DNA from: Leisingera daeponensis DSM 23529
GTDB lineage: Bacteria; Pseudomonadota; Alphaproteobacteria; Rhodobacterales; Rhodobacteraceae
DNA length: 64,000 bases
Direction of reading: 5' to 3'
Assembly: GCF_000473145.1 (NCBI RefSeq)
Contig: NZ_KI421503.1
Location: 7,453-71,452, forward strand
This document shows, piece by piece, positions 26,026 through 35,400 of this stretch. The notes under the pieces were generated by a model. That model had not been told where the DNA came from. It did no database searches and worked only from the letters and a program-made list of their open reading frames with translations. How positions within the stretch are numbered: the first letter of the stretch is position 1; every line of letters begins with the position of its first letter. The position numbers and the translations under genes were made by a program.

Positions 26026-27198
26026 CTAGTGATTTGTTTTACATTGCCGCTGAAGATCGACCGCTTGTCCGGTCTCTGCGGATTGCAAGATCGCGTGGCA
26101 AACCTCCAGGCTTGCCAGCCCCCATTCCCCTGTTTGGTCGGGGGCCTTGTTATGACGCACGGCATCCACCAGCGCATCCAGAACGGTTCTGCGTGGTGCC
26201 GGTCCGAATTTGGCTTCGATAAAGCCGCGTTCGGTGTCACCGAACACTTCTATCCCATCCGGGGTCAGTCGCAGATCGGCACGGTCACAAAGCGCGATCA
26301 CCGGACCGAAATGTTCGTTATGTTCAGCCTCAATCGTCGTGCCGCTGCCGAATGTTCGTGTAGTTTTCAGCCGGACCTCGTCATCAGGGTTGAGATCCAG
26401 CAAAGCACGCCTTGCTCCACCGTAAGCCCCTTCTGATTTACGCTGTCCAAGCTCTCCGACATTGTTCATCCAGATATCACTGTCGAAATGCGCATAGCCC
26501 GAGTACGTCATGTTCGCGACACACCCCCCGGCAAAATTCATCAGTGCAGTGAATGCGCCCTCGGTCGGGCGCTTGGGATCCCATGCGCCCGTCATGGCAT
26601 AAATTTTTTCGGCCATGCCGCCGGCAAGCCTGCGAACCACATCAATCTGGTGGATCGCCTGACTGAACAGCACGCCCCCACCCTCTTCGGTTCGCAGCTC
26701 TTCCGGGCGACGCGGACGATAGAGGAAGTCCGTATAGTTAAAGGCCTGGATCATGCGCAACTGACCGAACTTTCCGCTGGAAATAAGTTGCGTGGCCAAT
26801 TCAACCGGCGGGTCGAAACTGTGACTCGGCCCAACTATCAAATGCACCCCAGCCTCCTTGGCTGCGGACACCATTACTTCGGCATCCTCCATCGAAACGG
26901 CCAACGGCTTTTCGACAAGGATATGTTTGCCCGCGCGCGCCGCAGCTAACACATGATCCACATGCATCTGGTGCGGCGTCGCAATGTAAATGGCCTCAAC
27001 GTCAGGGTCTGCGCACAATTCCTCGACGGTGGCATACCCTGTGCCACCGTACTCTTTTTCGAATGCGTCGCGGCTTTCCTCCCTTGGGGCGGCGGCAGCC
27101 GTCAGCTTCACACGGGTGTCGGCATCAAACGAAGGCACCATGAGCATGAAAGCACGCCCAAGCCCCGCCACGCCAAGACGAACGGGATCAGAGGTCAA
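26026..27198 (-). CDS. pht4: Phthalate 4,5-cis-dihydrodiol dehydrogenase (Gfo/Idh/MocA family)
   Basis: 390 residues. The NAD-binding Rossmann motif is VGLG-like (RLGVAGLGRAFMLMVPSF), followed by YIATPHQMHVDHVLAAA and the family lysine motif HILVEKPLAV; the second domain has GGVLFSQAIHQIDVVRRLAG with its conserved His. It oxidises the cis-dihydrodiol to 4,5-dihydroxyphthalate with NAD(P)+. The start overlaps the reductase gene end by 11 bases, in the same transcript. Size and motifs match Pht4 and related dehydrogenases. Confidence 0.9.
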   Translation of the reverse strand: MTSDPVRLGVAGLGRAFMLMVPSFDADTRVKLTAAAAPREESRDAFEKEYGGTGYATVEELCADPDVEAIYIATPHQMHVDHVLAAARAGKHILVEKPLAVSMEDAEVMVSAAKEAGVHLIVGPSHSFDPPVELATQLISSGKFGQLRMIQAFNYTDFLYRPRRPEELRTEEGGGVLFSQAIHQIDVVRRLAGGMAEKIYAMTGAWDPKRPTEGAFTALMNFAGGCVANMTYSGYAHFDSDIWMNNVGELGQRKSEGAYGGARRALLDLNPDDEVRLKTTRTFGSGTTIEAEHNEHFGPVIALCDRADLRLTPDGIEVFGDTERGFIEAKFGPAPRRTVLDALVDAVRHNKAPDQTGEWGLASLEVCHAILQSAETGQAVDLQRQCKTNH

Positions 27199-28126
27199 GA
27201 ACCAGCCTCCCGGATTTGGCGCGCGAAACGCAAATCATGATCTGGCTGCCTTTTTCTTCTTCCATCAGCACCATATCACGATGATCTGCCTCGCCTTCCA
27301 GTAGGCGGGTTTTACAAGTACCGCACGTGCCACTTTCGCAAGAACTGCTTGTTGCGAAGCCAGCATCACGCAGTGCTTCGAGGATAGAACGATCCTCAGG
27401 AACAGTAACCGTTTGGCCGCTTTTCTTCAGCTCGACTTCGAAAGCAACGTCATCCTGACGAACCACATCAACAGGCTTGAAATCCTCGAAGTGGACACGG
27501 CCTTCGGGCCAGTGACCCGAGAAAGCTTTGATTTCTTCCATCAGCGGTTTGGGTCCGCAGCAGAAGACATGGGTCGCGCGCGGCGTCACCAGATCGTCCC
27601 AGAAATCATAGACAGCGTTCGGATCGCCGTCATCGTGGTGCACGATGATCCGGCCTTCGAAATCTTTCATCAGCTCATCAAGATAGGCCGATTCTTCCGC
27701 ACTCCGGCTTACGTAAATGATCCGAAGCATCTTGCCTTTCTTATCCAGATAACGCGCCATCGAATAGATTGGCGTGATACCGATACCACCGGCAATCAAG
27801 AGGTATTTCTGCACATCCGTCAGCGGGAAATCGTTTTCCGGGTGCTCGATATTCAACTCTGTCCCGACAACAGCTTGCTCATGCATGGAGGCAGACCCCC
27901 CGCGCGACTGCGGCTCTCGCTTGATGGCGACCACATATTCTTTTGGGTCGCTCCCATCATTTACCAGAGAGTATCGGCGCATAGCACCCGATGGTGTCTC
28001 GATCGTGATATGTGCACCTGGGTTGAACTCTGGCAGGGACTCGCCGCCAACCGGAGCCAAAGTGAATTCTGCAATAGTAGGTGTCAGATCGCGCCGTTTT
28101 TCGACGCGCATTTTGATCTGCTCCAT
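27188..28126 (-). CDS. pht2: Phthalate dioxygenase reductase (PDR/VanB type)
   Basis: 312 residues. Domain order is FMN-binding barrel (RRYSLVND), NADH-binding domain (LIAGGIGITPIYSMARYL; FCCGPKPLM) and a C-terminal plant-type [2Fe-2S] domain with CESGTCGTCKTRLLEGEADH and a final Cys near the C-terminus. This layout is diagnostic for phthalate dioxygenase reductases, which feed electrons to the Rieske oxygenase. It starts its own transcript: a promoter with an operator palindrome lies 35-60 bp upstream. The oxygenase is encoded separately, 1.4 kb away. Confidence 0.92.
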   Translation of the reverse strand: MEQIKMRVEKRRDLTPTIAEFTLAPVGGESLPEFNPGAHITIETPSGAMRRYSLVNDGSDPKEYVVAIKREPQSRGGSASMHEQAVVGTELNIEHPENDFPLTDVQKYLLIAGGIGITPIYSMARYLDKKGKMLRIIYVSRSAEESAYLDELMKDFEGRIIVHHDDGDPNAVYDFWDDLVTPRATHVFCCGPKPLMEEIKAFSGHWPEGRVHFEDFKPVDVVRQDDVAFEVELKKSGQTVTVPEDRSILEALRDAGFATSSSCESGTCGTCKTRLLEGEADHRDMVLMEEEKGSQIMICVSRAKSGRLVLDL

Positions 28127-28156
28127 GGGGTCCTCCCGTCCGTTCGCTTCCGAAAT

Positions 28157-28187
28157 ATAATTAGATAGCTAAGTTCAAGATGTCAAC
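28157..28187 (-). promoter_or_regulatory. Promoter of the reductase gene with palindromic operator
   Basis: On the minus strand TTGACA (28186-28181) is followed after 17 bp by TAATTA (28163-28158). Between and overlapping them is the palindrome TTAG-CTAT-CTAA (28172-28161). The same arrangement occurs at three other promoters of this island. Confidence 0.7.
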
Positions 28188-28227
28188 TGGACGCACCGCC
28201 CAGCCACGCGCTAATTGTGTCTAGAAA

Positions 28228-29413
28228 TCACATATTTGGCCCTAAACGGTCTTCTCGTCCGCCAATATCCTTGGCCGACATGACAACCCCTGCTTCAGAC
28301 AGGTCCGAAACGCCATGACATCCCGAAAAAATCATGGTCCTGCGCATCTCGTCTTCGAGAATCGAAAGCGCGCTGGAAACCCCCGCACGCCCCCGCGCCG
28401 CCAGGCCGTAAAGAGGTGCCCTGCCCAGCAGCACAGCGTCCGCCCCCAACCCAAGCGCCTTGACGATATCACTGCCGCGCCGAATACCACCATCAAGCAA
28501 AACTGTCATATGTTGGTCCAAGACGGACACAATCTCTGAAAGAATTTCAATCGTCGCCGGAGCTCCATCAAGCTGCCTGCCACCGTGGTTGGAAACAACC
28601 ACCCCCATCAGCGCCTTCGCGTTGTGCGGCCATTGCATCCTCAGCACACATGATCCCCTTAATCACAAGTGGCTCCTGCCACAGCTTCCGAAGACGCCTT
28701 ACATCGTCCCAGGAAAAATTCGGGTTTCGTTGCGCCCGCGTAAATTCGGCAAGCGCCTTGTCGCTGACATCATCCCCCAAAAAGGCCGCCAGATTTTGCA
28801 GTCGCGGCCTATGTTGGCTCAGCCACACGGATTTGAACCATCTCGGATGCAACAATCCGTCCAATACGACAGAGGGGCTCATGCGGATTTCATGCGCGAA
28901 ACCATGCCGCAAATCCCTCTCTCTTTTGCCACCCACCAACGAGTCGACAGTGATTACAAGAACACTGTAGCCCGCAGCCGACGCCCGTTCGATTAATGCA
29001 TTGGAAAATGCTTCTTTGCCCCATGGGTACAGCTGAAACCAAAGTGGCCCGTTATTTTTCTGCGCGATTTCTTCCATAGTCGTGTTTGACGCTGTCGAAA
29101 CCGTAAATGCGACCCCGGCCTGCTTTGCTGCGGCTGCAAGGTGCAAGTCCCCTTCTGGCCAATAAAGCCCGTTCAGGCCGATTGGTCCGATTTGGAAAGG
29201 CGCCGCATACTTCTGACCGAACAGCGTGACAGAGAGATCGACATCCCCACCCTTGAGAATACGTGGCTTGAGTCGGATATCATCAAATGCGCTACGGTTC
29301 CTGTGCAGCGTGATTTCGCTCTCGGCACCACCATCCAGAAAATCAAATACCACACGGGGCAAACGCCGCCTGGCTCGGGTGCGAAAATCTTCGATGTTTA
29401 CTTCTTGCCGCAT
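28228..29413 (-). pseudogene. FMN-dependent alpha-hydroxyacid dehydrogenase, frameshifted
   Basis: Two frames together give a full lactate/mandelate dehydrogenase-type protein of about 395 residues. The first carries MRQEVNIEDFRTRARRRLPR, the FDFLDGGAESE motif, WFQLYPWGKEAF and LVIKGIMCAEDA; the second resumes with SNHGGRQLDGAPAT (catalytic His) and DGGIRRGSDIVKALGLGADA. The break is at a run of five identical bases (28602-28606), where one base too many shifts the frame; removing it restores GADGVVVSNHGG. It is either a recent mutation or a sequencing slip. In the dioxygenase transcript; substrate perhaps mandelate-like. Confidence 0.85.
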
Positions 29414-29470
29414 CCGGCCTCCTGCCAGTTTCAACATGGCCACCAACCATGCTCAGGGCCAGAATCAAAA

Positions 29471-29501
29471 TCCGCCCAAGGTCTATGCGGCCCCGGGCGG
29501 A
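29471..29501 (-). terminator. Weak hairpin terminator after the dioxygenase gene
   Basis: Perfect 8-bp stem ATCCGCCC / GGGCGGAT followed on the minus strand by TTTTGATT. Placed 24 bp past the dioxygenase stop, it may lower expression of the hydroxyacid dehydrogenase gene. Confidence 0.5.
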
Positions 29502-29524
29502 TCTGTTTGCAAACGTCGGACCGG

Positions 29525-30805
29525 TTATTCAGCTGCGGCTGTTTTGCCCGAAGTATTCAGCAAGGTGCGCCAATCCACATCTTTCGGATAAACGCCTTCA
29601 TGAGAGTTGATCATGCTTTGCGGGATTTCATAATCGGTGCCGATTGCTTTGCCACCCTCTGCCACTTTCTTGGCGGCATCCGCCATCAAGCGACGGAACT
29701 CGACGATAGCCAGGTCCGAAGCACCAAGCACATCGGTATGGCGCTGAACGCGCGCGCCCATCGACACCCACATGGCGATATCCTGGTTCGGAATACCTTT
29801 GATCCCAGTGAAGTTACCTTCTTTCATGGCATCACGGTCTTGCAAGAAGTCGTTCTCGACAGTCCGCAGGCAGCGCCACTTGTCGTCAACATCCACTCCT
29901 GGAACAGCATGGGTAAACTTGCGCCATTCTTCGGTTGACGGCACATTCGGGCCATCCCAAGCGATGAAGTGGAACGCGGTCTCTTCATCATTGATCGGCA
30001 CGATAACGGCCGCCACACGATAGTTGTTGTTCGGTGGGATCAACGAATAGTAGGGCGCAACAAATTCGGTCACACGGATATAGTTATGGGTCGCCGCGTT
30101 TTTGATCGGCGTACGGATTGCAGCATAGTGGAACCCGTAGCTGGTTGTCTCTGTCTGCATACGCGGAGACTTGTCCGTCGAGGGACGGTACCAGGATTTT
30201 TCATCGGCAGCAGCACCTTCCACGCGGGCCGGAACCATGTCCGACGAGTGCAGCGAGGACGAGTGGGCACTGTCGATCTGACCTTCGTGGATCTGCGCCC
30301 AGTTTGCGGGAATGCGGATTTTAAGGATAGCGATCGCCGAATCCTCGCGCGGGGCAAACGCCGGCGGCTGGAATTCAGGCATATCTTCTTTGTCACCCAG
30401 CCAGGCCCAAACGAAACCACCCCATTCTTTCACAGGATAAGAGCGATGCTTCACCTTATCCATAAGGGGGCTACCTTCGGGTTCGGAGGACATGGCAACG
30501 ACATTGCCATCAACATCCATTTTCCACCCGTGATACAGACACCGCAGCCCGCATTCTTCGTTCCGGCCATAGACCAGCGATGCCTTGCGGTGCGGGCAAA
30601 GTTCATCAAGCAGGCCAAGACGCCCTTTGGTGTCGCGGAACGCCACATAGCTTTCCCCGAGCACCTCAACACGAAGCGGCTTGCCGTCGGGCTCTTCCAC
30701 TTCTTCAATCAGGCATACAGGGGTCCAGTGCTGACGCATAAGACGTGCCATCGGTGCATCACCGGTCACGCGCGTCAGCAGTTCATTTTCTTCAGGTGTA
30801 AGCAT
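29525..30805 (-). CDS. pht3: Phthalate 4,5-dioxygenase oxygenase component
   Basis: 426 residues, Rieske non-haem iron oxygenase alpha subunit. The [2Fe-2S] ligands are Cys70 and His72 (CPHRKASL) and Cys89 and His92 (CLYHGW). The catalytic iron ligands are the histidines at 181 and 186 (HSSSLHSSD). No beta-subunit gene is present, which fits the homomeric phthalate oxygenase group. It puts O2 across C4-C5 of phthalate, with electrons from the reductase encoded at 27188-28126. First gene of its own transcript, with promoter and operator 65-90 bp upstream. Confidence 0.9.
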   Translation of the reverse strand: MLTPEENELLTRVTGDAPMARLMRQHWTPVCLIEEVEEPDGKPLRVEVLGESYVAFRDTKGRLGLLDELCPHRKASLVYGRNEECGLRCLYHGWKMDVDGNVVAMSSEPEGSPLMDKVKHRSYPVKEWGGFVWAWLGDKEDMPEFQPPAFAPREDSAIAILKIRIPANWAQIHEGQIDSAHSSSLHSSDMVPARVEGAAADEKSWYRPSTDKSPRMQTETTSYGFHYAAIRTPIKNAATHNYIRVTEFVAPYYSLIPPNNNYRVAAVIVPINDEETAFHFIAWDGPNVPSTEEWRKFTHAVPGVDVDDKWRCLRTVENDFLQDRDAMKEGNFTGIKGIPNQDIAMWVSMGARVQRHTDVLGASDLAIVEFRRLMADAAKKVAEGGKAIGTDYEIPQSMINSHEGVYPKDVDWRTLLNTSGKTAAAE

Positions 30806-30866
30806 TGAATCTCCTCCACAGGTCGCCGCATCAGAATTTGCGAAATTTTATTGGGAAACGCCATTA

Positions 30867-30895
30867 TTCTTAGCTCTCTAAGTTTAGTCTGTCAA
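30867..30895 (-). promoter_or_regulatory. Promoter of the dioxygenase gene with perfect palindrome
   Basis: Minus-strand TTGACA (30895-30890), then after 17 bp TAAGAA (30872-30867). The perfect palindrome CTTAG-AGAG-CTAAG (30882-30869) fills the space up to and including the -10. This is the most regular of the four operator copies. Confidence 0.72.
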
Positions 30896-31285
30896 TGGGC
30901 AGAGTGATATTCCCCTTCACCTCACAAGTAAAAAAACCACGTATATAAAACTACTTATGGGTTTGCGAGCAATTGGTATTAATCCGCGCATGATCGGGCC
31001 TTGTGTCATACAGATCTGCTCTGCCGGTTCCTCTCTGGTTGTTCTATGGCCTCGGGATTCGTACACCCCGCTTGCGCAGCTCCCTGCATCGATCAGAATC
31101 ACCGAAGTGTATTTTGATTAATAACCTCTTGGGCAAAAAAGCCCGCAGACAGTCATCCGAACAGACCGCGATTGGAACCAAAGACGCGGCCTGAAACTTT
31201 TCCGTCTCTCAGTCAAAACGGCAAGTAGCCGCCAAACCTGGCGGCCACTTTGGATTCGCATTCAGCACATTACACGTGGCTGACG
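30896..31285. other. Intergenic stretch between permease and dioxygenase genes
   Basis: No gene is supported. It contains a GC stem GCCGCC / GGCGGC (31226-31243 area) some 45 bp past the permease stop, without a T-tract, which may be a weak terminator. The rest is AT-rich upstream DNA of the dioxygenase promoter. Confidence 0.5.
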
Positions 31286-33184
31286 TTACCCGCTTGCGGG
31301 GACTTCTTCCTTCAACAAGGCCTGTCGTCCAACCAGAGCGATGATAAGCAAGGTACACACAATTGAGACCGCGAAGTACGGGCTAACCGCGCCAATTGCA
31401 AAAATCGTCAGGAGACCTCGCTCTAACGAGCTGAGCTGGGTTTTGATAAAGCCTTCCATTGACGCCGAGACTGCAAGAGCACCAGCAGCGGCACCAATAA
31501 CAGCAAGCGTATTTGCCAACGGACCAAGCTCAAGAACGATGCCGGGGTTCCAGACAAAAGCGAATGGCAGAAGGAAGCCAACAATTGCAAGCCGCACAGC
31601 CGAAAATGCGATCTTGAATGGATCGTCATCAGCAATCGCAGACGCTGCGATTGCAGCCACAGCGATTGGCGGCGTCAAAGCAGACAGGATTGCATAGTAG
31701 AGCAGGAACATCTGGCTCGGCAGCAGAGGGAAACCCAGCTTGGAAAGAGCGGGGCCGACAAGCACAGCCGCCAGAATATACGCACTCGGAGTCGGCATAC
31801 CCAAGCCCAGCACAATGGTCACCACAGCAGCAATCACTAGCGTCAACAGCGGCTGCGCATTACTGACCGTCAGGATCACGTTAGCCGATTTCATCCCCAA
31901 TCCTGTCATAGACAGGCCGCCAATAACCAGACCAGCAGCAGCACATGCCCCAGCGACAGGCAAAATTTGCAGGGTGGTTGTGCCAAGGCCTTCCACCATT
32001 GCCCACAACGACATCCGCGTTTGCTTGAGGATCATCGACGCAAGGATTGTCACCAGAACACCAACACCTGCGGTGAAGGTCGGCGAATAGCCAAGTATCA
32101 GCGCCACAATGATCCCGATAATGGGCAGCAAGAAAACCCAGCCGGTTCTGAACGTTTCCTTCGTCGTCGGGATTTCATCCTGAGAAGGCCGCAGATCGTA
32201 TTTCACTGCGCGGAAGTGCACCTGGGTAAACACGCCCATATAGTACAGCAACGCAGGAATAAGCGCGGCAAGCACGATCGCATTGTACGAGATACCCGAA
32301 TACTCTGCCATGATGAAGGCAGCCGAGCCCATAATCGGCGGCATGGCACTGCCCCCCGTGGACGCCGCAACTTCAACCGCACCCGCAAACCGGGCCTTAT
32401 AGCCCAAGCGCTTCATCACCGGGATCGTGATGGACCCCGTGGCCACAACATCCGAGGTTGGGCTACCAGACATGGTTCCATACAGACCCGACGAAATGAT
32501 GGCGATCTTTGCAGGGCCGCCTCGTGCACCCCCGGTGACCAGAGCCGCCAGGTTGAAAAAGAAGTCCCCTCCCCCAGCCTTGGCAAGGAAAGTCCCGAAC
32601 ATCACGAACAGGAAGACGTAACTTGCCACAACCTGAAGCGGGACACCGAACAACCCATCTGTGGTGAAGATCAGAATATCGAGCAGATAGCTGAACTCGC
32701 TGACGCGATGCCCGAACGGCGGCGGCAGAAGATAGCCAAAAAGGTTGTAAATCAGGAACAGCATCACAACGCCTGTCAGCCCCAAGCCAGTTGTCCGGCG
32801 CGTGGCTTCGATGGTCAGGAACAGCAGTGACGACCCAAAGAACAACTGATCCGTCGTGAACTGGTCCAGCAGGCTGATACGGTCCGAAATCTCGCCAGAG
32901 CTTACATAGAAGTAAATCCCGCAGGCCAAGCTGAGCGCAGACAACATCCAGTCATAAAATGGAATGCTATCTGGCGCTTTCGCGGTTGCACCAATCGCCA
33001 AGAAGAGAATCGTGAAAATCCCGGATACGAACAGGATCCCCTGAATGAGCGGGTCTGCGATAATGAACAGATTAGAGTGAATCACCCATGCCGCGAACGC
33101 CGCGGCCAGAACCATGACGACGGTCCGCATGGGTGGCTCTAGCTTCCGACGGCGTCCAGTTTCGGTAAGAGAAGGGAAATTCAT
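31286..33184 (-). CDS. TRAP transporter fused permease (DctQM-type, TAXI system)
   Basis: 632 residues with about 16 hydrophobic segments. The N-terminal four correspond to the small DctQ subunit, the remainder to the DctM channel; motifs such as GLYGTMSGSPTSDVVATGSI, FAGAVEVAASTGGSAMPPIM and GLGMPTPSAYIL are typical of the fused TAXI permeases. It uses the ion gradient to import an organic anion presented by the binding protein encoded just upstream. In this island phthalate is the likely substrate (inferred). A hairpin between the two genes may set a higher level of the binding protein. Confidence 0.92.
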   Translation of the reverse strand: MNFPSLTETGRRRKLEPPMRTVVMVLAAAFAAWVIHSNLFIIADPLIQGILFVSGIFTILFLAIGATAKAPDSIPFYDWMLSALSLACGIYFYVSSGEISDRISLLDQFTTDQLFFGSSLLFLTIEATRRTTGLGLTGVVMLFLIYNLFGYLLPPPFGHRVSEFSYLLDILIFTTDGLFGVPLQVVASYVFLFVMFGTFLAKAGGGDFFFNLAALVTGGARGGPAKIAIISSGLYGTMSGSPTSDVVATGSITIPVMKRLGYKARFAGAVEVAASTGGSAMPPIMGSAAFIMAEYSGISYNAIVLAALIPALLYYMGVFTQVHFRAVKYDLRPSQDEIPTTKETFRTGWVFLLPIIGIIVALILGYSPTFTAGVGVLVTILASMILKQTRMSLWAMVEGLGTTTLQILPVAGACAAAGLVIGGLSMTGLGMKSANVILTVSNAQPLLTLVIAAVVTIVLGLGMPTPSAYILAAVLVGPALSKLGFPLLPSQMFLLYYAILSALTPPIAVAAIAASAIADDDPFKIAFSAVRLAIVGFLLPFAFVWNPGIVLELGPLANTLAVIGAAAGALAVSASMEGFIKTQLSSLERGLLTIFAIGAVSPYFAVSIVCTLLIIALVGRQALLKEEVPASG

Positions 33185-33297
33185 GCTGGCACCATTTCCA
33201 TGTTTGTGAGGTTTGGTCAGCTTTGAGTGCGCAAAATCATCCTACTGCCCGTGATCAGCACGGCCAGAGCACGACAGAGGCACTCTTGCAAACGAAT

Positions 33298-33323
33298 CCG
33301 GTGCGCTTTGGTCAGCGCACCGG
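33298..33323 (-). terminator. Attenuating hairpin between binding-protein and permease genes
   Basis: Perfect 9-bp stem CCGGTGCGC / GCGCACCGG with 8-base loop, 18 bp past the binding-protein stop. It lacks a T-tract. Such hairpins often protect the upstream message or reduce read-through to the permease gene. Confidence 0.5.
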
Positions 33324-33340
33324 CATTGTTTTCCGAAGGC

Positions 33341-34330
33341 TTACTTGAGAAGCCCCAGCTCCATGTAGGCGCGCTTCGCGCCCGGGTGGAACGGCAGCGT
33401 TCTCTGCGAAACCAGCAACTCAGTTGAGAGCTGTTTCATTGCGTTATGAACGCCGCGGATTTCATCAATGTTCGAGGCAATGCTCTTGGCCAGCATGTAA
33501 CCGGTTTCTTCGGGCAAGGCATCAGAGGTGATTACCATCGCGCCAAGTGCCAGCGTGATAACATCGGAAGTCTGGTTCTTATAGTTTCCGGCGGGAATGA
33601 CGTAGGTCCCGGTGCCAAAACGCTCATTGGTCTTTTCGATGATATCCTGAGGCACGCTCAGCAGAACAACGTCGTTGCCTTCATCAACCTTGCGGAACGA
33701 CGAGTGCCCAACGAAGATACCGTTGATCACCATATCCGTACGGCCATCGCTGATCAGGTCTGCCTGCTGGGACGAACCGCCACGCACCAGAACGCCGCCA
33801 TTCGCTTCAATCGTTCCTTCGTCATAGCCTGCTTCTTCCAGCATGAAAGTGGCAATATTGGCCACGATGTTACCTGCGTTGTTGTTCGCCACACGGATTG
33901 CAGCGCCCGACTTCGCCAAGTCGTCGATGCTGTCGATGTTATACTCTTCGGCAAGAGACTTCTTGATGAAGAAATGCATCGGGGCCCAGTTGTACATGTA
34001 CCCGATTGCCTGAAGGTTCTCGATGGGCGCCTTGAACGGCTCATCACCCGCTAGCGCCAGCTTGATTTCTGCATCATGGGCCAGACCCAGATCTGTCCGG
34101 TTTGCACCCAGCAGACCGATATTTGCGAAACCGCCACCAGTGGCCTGGTAGGTCACGACACCGCTTGCATCGTCAACCTTCACAGCCCGGTCGATCCCTG
34201 CGCCCAGCAGCGACCAAAGACCTGACGGACTCCCCCCGGACAACGTGACGTTGACGCTGTCCGCCATGACGCCGGTCCCGATAACGGAGATGCTCAGCGC
34301 CGCAACGGCAGCCTTGATTTGCTTTTTCAT
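33341..34330 (-). CDS. TAXI-family TRAP transporter solute-binding protein
   Basis: 329 residues with a Sec signal peptide (MKKQIKAAVAALSISVIGTG, cleavage after VMA), so periplasmic. Typical TAXI features follow: VTLSGGSPSGLWSLLGAGID, the TYQATGGGFANIGLL block and a DLGLAHD stretch. A GGGAGGAAACC ribosome site precedes the ATG. Together with the fused permease it forms a complete TRAP importer, probably for phthalate. Two operator-like sites lie 25-50 bp upstream, implying control with the catabolic genes. Confidence 0.92.
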   Translation of the reverse strand: MKKQIKAAVAALSISVIGTGVMADSVNVTLSGGSPSGLWSLLGAGIDRAVKVDDASGVVTYQATGGGFANIGLLGANRTDLGLAHDAEIKLALAGDEPFKAPIENLQAIGYMYNWAPMHFFIKKSLAEEYNIDSIDDLAKSGAAIRVANNNAGNIVANIATFMLEEAGYDEGTIEANGGVLVRGGSSQQADLISDGRTDMVINGIFVGHSSFRKVDEGNDVVLLSVPQDIIEKTNERFGTGTYVIPAGNYKNQTSDVITLALGAMVITSDALPEETGYMLAKSIASNIDEIRGVHNAMKQLSTELLVSQRTLPFHPGAKRAYMELGLLK

Positions 34331-34353
34331 GGTTTCCTCCCTGTCATATTATC

Positions 34354-34379
34354 ATAGATTTCTAAATTTAGATATCTAT
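34354..34379 (-). promoter_or_regulatory. Two tandem operator-like sites ahead of the TRAP genes
   Basis: On the plus strand ATAG-ATTT-CTAA (34354-34365) and TTAG-ATAT-CTAT (34368-34379), each one mismatch from TTAG-N4-CTAA, lie 14 bp apart. The centre also reads as a perfect 12-bp palindrome TCTAAATTTAGA. The -10 may be GATAAT (34353-34348 on the minus strand); no convincing -35 was found. The remaining sequence up to the MarR gene (34380-34657) holds no gene. Confidence 0.6.
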
Positions 34380-34657
34380 CTTGTAGATCATTATTAAAAA
34401 CCGAACTTTGCGTCAACCATGATTGAAACCGAGACACCGTCCAAAAATTTAGGTTAAGAACTGCGAATGGCTTGAACGCTCTCGCAGAGCATCCAAACCC
34501 CTACTCACATAAGGTTGCAGCACGCCCAAGGCCTAGCACAAGACTATTCCGAACTCTCTCAGAGCTTCCCCAAAACTATACATCTCAGCGGAAGTAGCCC
34601 AACGGAATCACCTGAGCCTAAAAGGCCCGGCTATCGCAGATGAAGCTAAAGAGACCT

Positions 34658-35185
34658 TCAGGATCCAAGGTTACTTCTGGTCGGTGGGACGCGGACACCG
34701 CTCAAAGCAGCTTTTTCCTCATCATCTTCGAGGTTTCGAATCATTACAGCAAGGGCCTTGCGCAATGTTTTCTCTTCGGCACCACTCAGGCCTCTGATGG
34801 CGGCGTTATTCACTTCGTGTGCCAAAGGCTCCAGGAGATCCCGCAACTCCCAACCTTTTTCCGTGAGGAAAGCATGCTGACGACGACGGTTCCCAGCCAC
34901 ATTGCGGCGTTCAATATATCCAAGCTCTTCCATTCGGCTGAGTGCAGTATGCGCAGTAGGCTCTGTCAGATGTGCTCTTTCGCTTAACTCTCGTTGCGAC
35001 AAACCATCTTCCTGCCAAAGGATTCGAAGGAATATCCACTGCCCGAAAGTCACATTTTGCGTCTGTAACCGCAGCTGCAACGCACGGTTAAACCCTCTTG
35101 CCGCAAGACGTACCAAGCGAGCAATGCGCTCGTTATATTGGGTCAAACCGTCGTCTTTCAACGCGGAATCAGATTTTTCGTTCAT
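34658..35185 (-). CDS. MarR-family transcriptional regulator
   Basis: 175 residues. Winged helix-turn-helix core: VTFGQWIFLRILWQEDGLSQ, RELSERAHLTEPTAHTALSR, then MEELGYIERRNVAGNRRRQH as the wing. MarR proteins usually repress aromatic catabolic genes and release DNA on binding a ligand. It is the only intact regulator in the phthalate island, and palindromes of the MarR type lie at the promoters of the transport, dioxygenase, reductase and aldehyde dehydrogenase units, so it is the best candidate to bind them. No such site is visible upstream of its own start. Confidence 0.9.
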   Translation of the reverse strand: MNEKSDSALKDDGLTQYNERIARLVRLAARGFNRALQLRLQTQNVTFGQWIFLRILWQEDGLSQRELSERAHLTEPTAHTALSRMEELGYIERRNVAGNRRRQHAFLTEKGWELRDLLEPLAHEVNNAAIRGLSGAEEKTLRKALAVMIRNLEDDEEKAALSGVRVPPTRSNLGS

Positions 35186-35400
35186 GTATGCTCAGACCAC
35201 AAACATCTATTGCCCAAAATCAGTTCTGGGCTTCTACAGGTCCGAGACTATCCCTGTCATCTTACGAAGATGCAAGCCTCAACAATGTCACTACTTTTAC
35301 AGCTAGTGACATGCGGTGCGCGCAAACCGACGTAAATCTTGCAGCAAACCCTGCTTACAACTTTTCGATTTTTTCTCTCCATATTTTTCGATTTGGGGGT

